A stretch of 64,000 bases of DNA, from the NCBI GenBank assembly GCA_950097015.1, contig CATNEN010000001.1, positions 10,500,001-10,564,000 of the forward strand. The letters are read 5' to 3'. The notes below the pieces were generated by a model. The model had not been told where the DNA came from, ran no database searches, and saw only the letters and a list, made by a program, of their open reading frames with translations. Each line of letters opens with the position of its first letter. Positions within the stretch are counted from its first letter, which is position 1. Made by a program: the position numbers and the translations under genes. The stretch is from Macrostomum hystrix. Its lineage: Eukaryota; Platyhelminthes; Macrostomidae. Below, piece by piece: positions 48,901 through 60,900 of the stretch.

Positions 48901-51900
48901 TCCCAAATCTTCAGTTTATCCCAAATCTTCAGTTTATCCCAAATCTTCAGTTTATCCCAAATCTTTAGTTTATCCCAAATCTTCAGTTTACCGCAAATCT
49001 TCAGTTTATCCCGGATTATATTTTATCCCAAATATTCAGAATCTTCAGAACTTTGAGTTTATTCCAAAGCATTAGTTTTCTGTGTCCACAGAGTCAATAA
49101 GCAATAAGCAACAAATGACCGTCACTCACATGCCAATGGCCTTGTTCCATCTGATATCAAAGCCGGACAGTTTAAAAGTCTCAATGTTGAGAATGTAGAC
49201 ATTGCCCTGAGTTGTTCCAATGTAGATAAACTTGGATTGAAACGGCAGGTAGGCGTGGCTGATGCTGCGAAGTTTCAGGGGATAAATGAAGGTTCTTGTT
49301 GTTCTGTTTCGTTAGAAATTTCAATAACACTTATGCAATAACACATGCTTCCGATTTATTAAGCTCTAGATTTCAGAATATTTGTTTGATTTTTATGAGA
49401 AAAAAAACTAATAAGGACAGCCAGGGAGACAGTAGAGGGAGAAAGTTGAGGGAGAGAGTAGAGGGAGAAAGTTGAGGGAGAGAGTAGAGGGAGAGAGTAG
49501 AGGGAGAGAGTAGAGGGAGAAAGTTGAGGGAGAGAGTAGAGGGAGAAAGTTGAGGGAGAGAGTAGAGGGAGACAGTAGAGGGAGAGAGTAGAGGGAGAGA
49601 GTTGAGGGAGAGAGTAGAGGGAGAGAGTAGAGGGAAAGAGTAGAGGGAGAGAGTAGAGGGAGAGAGTAGAGGGAGAGAGTAGAGGGAGAGAGTAGAGGGA
49701 AAGAGTAGAGGGAGAGAGTAGAGGGAGAGAGTAGAGGGAGAGAGTAGAGGGAGAGAGTAGAGGGAGAGAGTAGAGGGAGAAAGTTGAGGGAGAGAGTAGA
49801 GGGAGAGAGTAGAGGGAGAGAGTAGAGGGAGAAAGTTGAGGGAGAGAGTAGAGGGAGAAAGTTGAGGGAGAGAGTAGAGGGAGAGAGTAGAGGGAGAGAG
49901 TAGAGGGAGAGAGTTAAGGGAGAGAGTAGAGGGAGAGAGTAGAGGGAGAGAGTTGAGGGAGAGAGTAGAGGGAGACAGTAGAGGGAGAGAGTAGAGGGAG
50001 AGAGTTGAGGGAGAGGGTAGAGGGAGAGAGTAGAGGGAAAGAGTAGAGGGAGAGAGTAGAGGGAGAGAGTAGAGGGAGAGAGTAGAGGGAGAAAGTTGAG
50101 GGAGAGAGTAGAGGGAGAGAGTAGAGGGAGAGAGTAGAGGGAGAGAGTAGAGGGAGAGAGTAGAGGGAGAGAGTAGAGGGAGAAAGTTGAGGGAGAGAGT
50201 AGAGGGGGAGAGTAGAGGGAGAGAGTAGAGGGAGAGAGTAGAGGGAGAGAGTAGAGGGAGAGAGTAGAGGGAGAGAGTAGAGGGAGAGAGTAGAGGGAGA
50301 GAGTAGAGGGAGAGAGTAGAGGGAGAGAGTAGAGGGAGAGAGTAGAGGGAGAGAGTAGAGGGAGAGAGTAGAGGGAGAGAGTTGAGGGAGAGAGTTGAGG
50401 GAGAGAGTAGAGGGAGAGAGTTGAGGCAGGGAGTAGAGGCAGAGAGTAGAGCGAGAGAGTAGATGAATTATGGGAGGTTAGATAACAGGGAATATGAAGT
50501 TCGCCTGGGTTACACAATGCAGATACTTAAGTGCAAGTGTTAAATAATTAGAACTCCAAGAGTTCCCACGACTCAGAAAAATTATTTTGGCCTACAAAAA
50601 AGACATGAATAAATTAGGTAAACTAGCGAGTTAGGTGTAATCCATGCAAAACGGTTTTACGCTAATGAAAAAAGCATATAGGATATGAAGCATTGATTTA
50701 CAACCTGTTTCTCATTGCGCTTTTATCGCTTTACTAGAATGCTACAGTCTGCGCCTCATCCGGCCACAGCTTCCCGGGTAGACTAATTTGTCAAGTGTAC
50801 CTTGCCAGGCCATTCTCCTGATCAATTTACCTATCTTCTCTACTGATCCCCTTCCTCTACTGTCTCCCTCCAACTCTCTCCCTCTACTCTCTCACTCTAC
50901 TCTTTCACTCTACTCTTTCACTCTACTCTCTCACTCTAATCTCTCACTCTAATCTCTCACTCTAATCTCTCACTCTAATCTCTCTTTACCCTCTCCCACT
51001 ACTCTCTCAATCTTCTCTCTCTCTACTCTCCCTCTACTCTTTCCCTCTACTATCTCACTATACTCTTTCCCTCTACTCTCTCTCTCAACCCTCTCCCACT
51101 ACTCTCTCACACTACTCTCTCACTCTACTCTCTCACTCTACTCTCTCCCTCTACTCTTTCCCTCTACTCTCTCCCACTACTCTCTCACTCTACTCTTTCC
51201 CTCTACTCTCTCTCCCTCAACCCTCTCACACTACTCTCTCACTCTACTCTCTCCCTCTACTCTTTCCCTCTACTCTTTCCCTCTACTCTCTCCCACTACT
51301 CTCTCACTCTACTCTTTCCCTCTACTCTTCCCCTCTACTCTCTCACTCTACTCTCTCCCTCTACTCTCTCACTCTACTCTCTCACTCTACTCTTTCCCTC
51401 TACTCTTTCCCTCTACTCTTTCCCTCTACTCTCTCACTCTACTCTTTCCCTCTACTCTCTCTCTCAACCCTCTCCCACTACTCTCGCACTCTACTCTTTC
51501 CCTCTACTCTCTCCCACTACTCTCTCACTCTACTCTATCTACCCTCTCCCACTACTCTCTCACTCTACTCTCTCCCTCTACTCTCTCCCTCTACTCTATC
51601 TACCCTCTCCCACTACTCTCTCACTCTACTCTCTCCCTCTACTCTTTCCCTCTACTCTCTCCCTCTACTCTTTCCCTCTACTCTCTCCCTCTAATCTCTC
51701 CCTCTACTTTCTCGATCTACTCTCTCCCTCTACTCTCCCCCTCTACTTTCTCTCAAAAATAGTTCCTTTTGGCATTGACAACTTTCACTTCTCTGCAGTT
51801 ACTTTTTCTCTCTTTCTCCACCCGCTCTTCAAGCTAATATTCTGACGGCCATCGCAATAAGACAACTATAGCTTCAAAAGAGAACTAGATTTTTGCAACA

Positions 51901-54900
51901 GCTCGCAGCCATCCGGCCCATAAATGGTCATTGCTGCTGGCGCGCAGTCTTATTTTCGTCCTGAGTAAGGTGGCTTGAAGAAATTTACAGAAACACGCGA
52001 AAACCGGAAAAGAACACACGAAACAAATTAGGCAACTATCGTTGTGGGCTAAAAAAATCTTGTGCTAACACAGACACACACACGAACACTATTTATAAGA
52101 ACATTAATTAACTATTTAAAGTTGTGTTAGGTAGTACCTAGGTTCAGATATGGCCAAATATTTCTCTTTTTCTTTGTGGTTCATTAAGTTGTTGTTAAAA
52201 ACTGAAAAATATTACCTTCTTTAACTGAACAGCTAAAATAGCTGTTACGAAAGCAATTGTGGCAATGTTGGCCAGTACATACTAGACGTGTTTTTGTTTC
52301 TAAAAAAATAGCAACTAGAAACAGTAATGTTGACTTCGTTCCGGGACGTCTTTATGTCATTTTTTAAACATAAATTATACTAATTGAGCTTAACTATACT
52401 AATAATTAGAGACAGAGAGACAGAGATAAACAGAGAGAGAGACAGAGATAAATAGAGAGAGAGACAGAGATAAATAGAGAGAGACAGAGATAAATAGAGA
52501 GACAGAGATAAACAGAGAGAGATAAATAGAGAGACAGAGATAAACAGAGAGAGATAAATAGAGAGACAGAGATAAACAGAGAGAGATAAATAGAGAGACA
52601 GAGATAAACAGAGAGAGATAAATAGAGAGACAGAGATAAACAGAGAGAGATAAATAGAGAGACAGAGATAAACAGAGAGAGATAAATAGAGAGACAGAGA
52701 TAAACAGAGAGAGATAAATAGAGAGAGAGACAGAGATAAATAGAGAGAGAGACAGAGATAAATAGAGAGAGACAGAGATAAATAGAGAGAGACAGAGATA
52801 AACAGAGAGGTACAGAGATAAATAGAGAGACACACTGAGAAATAGAGAGAGAGACAGAGATAAATAGAGAGACACACTGAGAAATAGAGAGAGAGACAGA
52901 GATAAATAGAGAGACACACTGAGAAATAGAGAGAGAAACAGAGATAAATAGAGAGACACACTGAGAAATAGAGAGAGAGACAGAGATAAATAGAGAGACA
53001 CACTGAGAAATAGAGAGAGAGACAGAGATAAATAGAGAGACACACTGAGAAATAGAGAGAGAAACAGAGATAAATAGAGAGACACACTGAGAAATAGAGA
53101 GAGAGACAGAGATAAATAGAGAGACACACTGAGAAATAGAGAGAGAGACAGAGATAAATAGAGAGACACACTGAGAAAGAGAGAGAAACAGAGATAAATA
53201 GAGAGACACACTGAGAAATAGAGAGACACACTGAGAAATAGAGAGAGAGAAGACAGAGATAAATAGAGAGACACACTGAGAAATAGAGAGAGAGACAGAG
53301 ATAAATAGAGAGAGACAGAGATAAATAGAGAGAGAGACAGAGATAAATAGAGAGAGAGACAGAGATAAATAGAGAGAGACAGAGATAAATAGAGAGAGAG
53401 ACAGAGATAAATAGAGAGAGAGACAGAGATAAACAGAGAGGTACAGTGATAAATAGAGAGACACACTGAGAAATAGAGAGAGAAACAGAGATAAATAGAG
53501 AGACACACTGAGAAATAGAGAGAGAGACAGAGATAAATAGAGAGGTACAGAGATAAATAGAGAGACACACTGAGAAATAGAGAGACACACTGAGAAATAG
53601 AGAGACACACTGAGAAATAGAGAGACACACTGAGAAATAGAGAGAGAGACAGAGATAAATAGAGAGGTACAGAGATAAATAGAGAGACACACTGAGAAAT
53701 AGAGAGAGAGACAGAGATAAATAGAGAGGTACAGTGATAAATAGAGAGACACACTGAGAAATAGAGAGAGAAACAGAGATAAATAGAGAGACACACTGAG
53801 AAATAGAGAGAGAGACAGAGATAAATAGAGAGGTACAGAGATAAATAGAGAGACACACTGAGAAATAGAGAGACACACTGAGAAATAGAGAGACACACTG
53901 AGAAATAGAGAGAGACACTGAGAAATAGAGAGAGAGACAGAGATAAATAGAGAGGTACAGAGATAAATAGAGAGACACACTGAGAAATAGAGAGAGAGAC
54001 AGAGATAAATAGAGAGGTACAGAGATAAATAGAGAGACACACTGAGAAATAGAGAGACACACTGAGAAATAGAGAGAGAGAAGACAGAGATAAATAGAGA
54101 GACACACTGAGAAATAGAGAGAGAGACAGAGATAAATAGAGAGAGACAGAGATAAATAGAGAGAGAGACAGAGATAAATAGAGAGAGAGACAGAGATAAA
54201 TAGAGAGAGAGACAGAGATAAACAGAGAGGTACAGAGATAAATAGAGAGACACACTGAGAAATAGAGAGAGAAACAGAGATAAATAGAGAGACACACTGA
54301 GAAATAGAGAGAGAGACAGAGATAAATAGAGAGAGACAGAGATAAATAGAGAGGTACAGAGATAAATAGAGAGACAGAGATAAATAGAGAGAGACAGAGA
54401 TAAATAGAGAGAGACAGAGATAAATAGAGAGAGAGACAGAGATAAATAGAGAGAGAGACAGAGATAAATAGAGAGGTACAGAGATAAATAGAGAGACACA
54501 CTGATAAATAGAGAGACACACTGAGAAATAGAGAGACACACTGAGAAATAGAGAGAGAGAAGACAGAGATAAATAGAGAGACACACTGAGAAATAGAGAG
54601 AGAAACAGAGATAAATAGAGAGACACACTGAGAAATAGAGAGAGAGACAGAGATAAATAGAGAGAGACAGAGATAAATAGAGAGAGAGACAGAGATAAAT
54701 AGAGAGAGAGACAGAGATAAATAGAGAGGTACAGAGATAAATAGAGAGACACACTGAGAAATAGAGAGACACACTGAGAAATAGAGAGACACACTGAGAA
54801 ATAGAGAGACACACTGAGAAATAGAGAGACACACTGAGAAATAGAGAGAGAGAAGACAGAGATAAATAGAGAGACACACTGAGAAATAGAGAGAGAAACA

Positions 54901-57900
54901 GAGATAAATAGAGAGACACACTGAGAAATAGAGAGAGAGACAGAGATAAATAGAGAGAGACAGAGATAAATAGAGAGGTACAGAGATAAATAGAGAGACA
55001 GAGATAAATAGAGAGAGACAGAGGCAGTCATCGAGTCAGACACTCGGATGAGGCACACGCGGGAACAGCTCAAAGATAAGTATTAGCAACAGAGAAAACC
55101 ATGCCAACAAGAGCATCAAAGAAAGCCAGGCTATAGCGGGTTCCGGTACAAAAATAGTTCATGTTATCGATGCGCATCATCAAGACAGTGAGCTGTGTGA
55201 CACTGCACAAAAAACTGCCTTACCGACAAACAGGACATCAACACTACAGAAAGGTTTGGAGTTAGCTTCGTTCGAAATCTAATTAGGCATTTCTTTTATC
55301 CATGCTGAACTACAGTGGTGTATTCACTAATTCTATTCACTGCCATTCACCAACTCTATTCCCTGCCATTCACCAACTCTATTCACTGCCATTCACCAAT
55401 CTCATTCACTGACATTCACCAACTCTATTCCCTGCCATTCACCAACTCTATTCACTGCCATTCACCAATCTCATTCACTGACATTCACCAACTCTATTCC
55501 CTGCCATTCACCAACTCTATTCACTGCCATTCACCAATCTCATTCACTGACATTCACCAACTCTATTCCCTGCCATTCACCAACTCTATTCACTGCCATT
55601 CACCAATCTCATTCACTGGCATTCACCAGTCTCATTCACTGTCATTCACCAATCTCATTCACTGCCATTCACCAATCTCATTCACTGTCATTCACCAATC
55701 TCATTCACTGTCATTCACCAATCCCATTCACTGTCATTCACCAATCTCATTCACTGTCATTCACCAATCTCATTCACTGTCATTCACCAATCCCATTCAC
55801 TGTCATTCACCAGTCTCATTCACTGTCATTCAACAGTCTCGTTCAGTCATTCACCAATCTCATTCACTGGCATTCACCAATCCCATTCACTGTCATTCAC
55901 CAGTCGCATTCACTGTCATTCACCAGTGGCATTCACTGTCATCACCAATCCCATTCACTTCCATTCACCAATCTCATTCACTGGCATTCACCAATCTCAT
56001 TCACTGGCATTCACCAATCTCATTCACTGGCATTCACCAATCTCATTCACTGGCATTCACCAATCCCATTCACTGTCATTCACCAGTCGCATTCACTGTC
56101 ATTCACCAATCCCATTCACTGTCATTCACCAGTTTCATTCACTATCATTCACCAATCTCATTCACTGTCATTCACTGTCATTCACCAGTCTCATTCACCG
56201 TCATTCACCAATCCCATTCACTGTCATTCACCAGTCTCATTCACTGTCATTCACCAGTCTCATTCACCGTCATTCACCAATCCCATACACTGTCATTCAC
56301 CAGTCTCAATCACTGTCATTCACCAATTCCATTCACTGTCATTCACCAATCCCATACACTGTCATTCACCAGTCTCATTCACTGTCATTCACCAATCTCA
56401 TTTACTGTCATTTACCAATCCCATACACTGTCATTTACCAATCCCATACACTGTCATTCACCAGTCTCATTCACTGTCATTCACCAATCTCATTCACTGT
56501 CATTCACCAGTTTCATTCACTATCATTCACCAATCTCATTCACTGTCATTCACCAATCCCATTCACTGTCATTCACCAGTCTCAATCACTGTCATTCACC
56601 AATTCCATTCACTGTCATTCACCAATCCCATACACTGTCATTCACCAGTCTCATTCACTGTCATTCACCAATCTCATTTACTGTCATTTACCAATCCCAT
56701 ACACTGTCATTCACCAGTCTCAATCACTGTCATTCACCAATTCCATTCACTGTCATTCACCAATCCCATACACTGTCATTCACCAGTCTCATTCACTGTC
56801 ATTCACCAATCTCATTTACTGTCATTTACCAATCCCATACACTGTCATTTACCAATCCCATACACTGTCATTCACCAGTCTCATTCACCGTCATTCACCA
56901 ATCCCATTCACTGTCATTCACCAGTCTCATTCACTGTCATTCACCAGTCTCATTCACCGTCATTCACCAATCCCATACACTGTCATTCACCAGTCTCATT
57001 CACCGTCATTCACCAATCCCATACACTGTCATTCACCAGTCTCAATCACTGTCATTCACCAATTCCATTCACTGTCATTCACCAATCCCATACACTGTCA
57101 TTCACCAGTCTCATTCACTGTCATTCACCAATCTCATTTACTGTCATTTACCAATCCCATACACTGTCATTTACCAATCCCATACACTGTCATTCACCAG
57201 TCTCATTCACTGTCATTCACCAATCTCATTCACTGTCATTCACCAGTTTCATTCACTATCATTCACCAATCTCATTCACTGTCATTCACCAATCTCATTC
57301 ACTGTCATTCACCAATCTCATTCACCGTCATTCACCAATCCCATTCACTGTCATTCACCAGTCTCATTCACTGGCATTCACCAATCTCATTCACTGTCAT
57401 TCACCAATCTCATTCACTGTCATTCACCAATCCCATTCACTGTCATTCACCAGTCTCATTCACTGTCATTCACTGTCATTCACAAATCTCATTCACTGTC
57501 ATTCACCAGTCTCATTCACTGTCATTCACTGTCATTCACTGTCATTCACTGTCATTACCTATTTACTCCTCACACTCCTCATTGGATTCACAGGTTCAAT
57601 TCTACAGTCCCTCACTCAATATTTGGGGCAGGAATCGATAATACATGAGCTACGGGCAGAGATCAAGCCAATAACATGAAAATGGCCTTGTAGCTCAGAA
57701 AAAAACATAAAGTCTAGCATTCGGCAATGATGTCAAATGAGGACATCAAGAAATTAAAAAATTCCGCTTCTTTAACTGGAAAATCTTGATTTGATTTTGA
57801 AAGATGTACTTTTATCTTTTAAATGCCTACAATATGAAATTCCAATATCACTTAAATGATACATCCGAAATCAAAAATCATATTTCGGATTGGAAATTCA

Positions 57901-60900
57901 ATTGGGCTTATGGAAATAAAAGACAGTACTTTAAGTGTGCAGATCAAGATGATTGACAATTGACAAAATAACTTTAGGATATACATAAGAATAGTTAATC
58001 CTTGTCAGTTACATCATCCTGAAGAACAGCTGACTAACACCCTGAAGAAAAGCTGACTAACACCCTGAAGAACAGCTGACTAACACCCTGAAGAACAGCT
58101 GACTAACACCCTGAAGAACAGTTGACTAACACCCTGAAGAACAGCTGACTAACACCCTGAAGAACAGCTGACTAACACTCTGAAGAACAGCTGACTAGCA
58201 CCCTGAAGAACAGCTGACTAGCACCCTGAAGAACAGCTGACTAACACCCTGAAGAACAGCTGACTAACACCCTGAAGAACAGCTGACTAACACCCTGAAG
58301 AACAGTTGACTAACACCCTGAAGAACAGCTGACTAACACCCTGAAGAACAGCTGACTAACACTCTGAAGAACAGCTGACTAGCACCCTGAAGAACAGCTG
58401 ACTAGCACCCTGAAGAACAGCTGACTAACACCCTGAAGAACAGCTGACTAACACTCTGAAGAAAAGCTGACTAGCACCCTGAAGAACAGCTGACTAACAC
58501 CCTGAAGAACAGCTGACTAACACCCTGAAGAACAGCTGACTAACACCCTGAAGAACAGCTGACTAACACCCTGAAGAACAGTTGACTAACACTCTGAAGA
58601 AAAGCTGACTAACACCCTGAAGAACAGCTGACTAACACCCTGAAGAACAGCTGACTAACACTCTGAAGAACAGCTGACTAGCACCCTGAAGAACAGCTGA
58701 CTAGCACCCTGAAGAACAGCTGACTAACACCCTGAAGAACAGCTGACTAACACTCTGAAGAAAAGCTGACTAGCACCCTGAAGAACAGCTGACTAACACC
58801 CTGAAGAACAGCTGACTAACACCCTGAAGAACAGCTGACTAACACCCTGAAGAACAGCTGACTAACACCCTGAAGAACAGCTGACTAACACCCTGAAGAA
58901 CAGCTGACTAACACCCTGAAGAACAGCTGACTAACACCCTGAAGAACAGCTGACTAACACTCTGAAGAAAAGCTGACTAGCACCCTGAAGAACAGTTGAC
59001 TAACACCCTGAAGAACAGTTGACTAACATCCTGAAGAACAGCTGACTAACACCCTGAAGAAAAGCTGACTAGCACCCTGAAGAACAGCTGACTAACACCC
59101 TGAAGAACAGCTGACTAACACCCTGAAGAACAGTTGACTAACACCCTGAAGAACAGTTGACTAACACCCTGAAGAACAGTTGACTAACACCCTGAAGAAC
59201 AGCTGACTAACACCCTGAAGAACAGTTGACTAACACCCTGAAGAACAGCTGACTAACACCCTGAAGAACAGCTGACTAACACCCTGAAGAACAGCTGACT
59301 AACACCCTGAAGAACAGCTGACTAACACCCTGAAGAACAGCTGACTAACACCCTGAAGAACAGCTGACTAACACCCTGAAGAACAGCTGACTAACACCCT
59401 GAAGAACAGCTGACTAACACCCTGAAGAACAGCTGACTAACACCCCGAAGAACAGCTGACTAACACCCTGAAGAAAAGCTGACTAACACCCCGAAGAACA
59501 GCTGACTAACACCCTGAAGAACAGCTGACTAACACCCTGAAGAACAGCTGACTAACACCCTGAAGAACAGCTGACTAACACCCCGAAGAACAGCTGACTA
59601 ACACCCTGAAGAAAAGCTGACTAACACCCCGAAGAACAGCTGACTAACACCCTGAAGAACAGCTGACTAGCACCCTGAAGAACAGCTGACTAACACTCTG
59701 AAGAACAGCTGACTAACACCCTGAAGAACAGTTGACTAACACCCTGAAGAACAGTTGACTAACACCCTGAAGAACAGCTGACTAGCACCCTGAAGAACAG
59801 CTGACTAACACCCTGAAGAACAGCTGACTAGCACCCTGAAGAACAGCTGACTAACACCCTGAAGAAAAGCTGACTAGCACCCTGAAGAACAGCTGACTAA
59901 CACCCTGAAGAACAGCTGACTAACACCCTGAAGAACAGCTGACTAACACCCTGAAGAACCGGAGTAGCAGGTATTCTATAAAATCTTTGTCTGTCAGCTG
60001 ATGCAAAATGTTCTTGAAGCTAAATTAGAATTATTAGCAACAACTAACTGGAACTCGCTTGCTCCAGGAACTAATGTTCTCAAAGGAAATATCGAAGGTA
60101 AATGGTGCTGCTAGCAGCCAGAGTCTGTGGTGTCACAGACGTGTTGGGTCAGACTGAATGAACAAAATTACTTGAGAAGTGCGGAATTAATTTGGCGATG
60201 TTAGACACGAGAGTATTGGACGACCGTGAGCAAATTTGAGTACAGCTCAATCAATAATTCAAAGAATGCATCTTTCCGAGCATGGCAGAGTGTGGGGTGG
60301 GTGGTTCCCGGTCTCGGTCGAATGAAGAGCCAGAAAATGCGGCGAGAAGTCGAGAAAAATTAGTGCGAACACGACTGAGTGAGTGAGAGAAGAAGATGGA
60401 GAAATTGGGATAAGAAAATATAAGAGAGTGCTAAAGATGGCTTAAGACTAATATTTGATGTCGAGTTGTACGCTGGAAAAAAGTGCACAGCGTTGCAGAA
60501 CTCACTCTTCTCGCTTGTTAAACTGAGTCTGCATACTGATGGTCGGCTCCTTCTGGCGAATTGTCCACAGACTGATTGTGTTGTCGGATGCAATCGAAAT
60601 AAGTCCGCCCTAGAAGCATTGCGAAAAAACAGCCCACTTAGCTTAGATAACTAGTGAATACAAAAAAGAATTAATAAATAGTTTACTTGCCTCATTAATT
60701 ATGAAGATGAGTTGCTTTACTGCTTCCTTGTCTAAGCTTAGGTTACAATCGACACCAGAGTGACCCAAACTAAAATGTGTGACAAATTTATATTTTATTA
60801 TTTATTTAAACATAAAATTTCTATAATTTTTTTAAGTTTACATATGAATCATCCAAGCAGGCATACATTCTTATAGAGCCATGCTTGGTTCCAATGGCGA

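Noticed and set aside
49408-50517. 369-codon Ser/Leu/Pro frame
   Set aside because: The 13-bp array read on the minus strand; it is intronic and lacks stops only by composition.
52380-55073. Minus-strand frames of 837-897 codons (SLYLSLSLSIYLCLSL-type)
   Set aside because: Same effect of an 18/20-bp array; several frames are open together and the composition is purely repeat-driven.
55315-57648. Plus-strand frames of 571-777 codons (HCHSPISFTVIHQSHSL-type)
   Set aside because: A 23-bp array without stops. The frames lie inside tomosyn intron 4 on the opposite strand.
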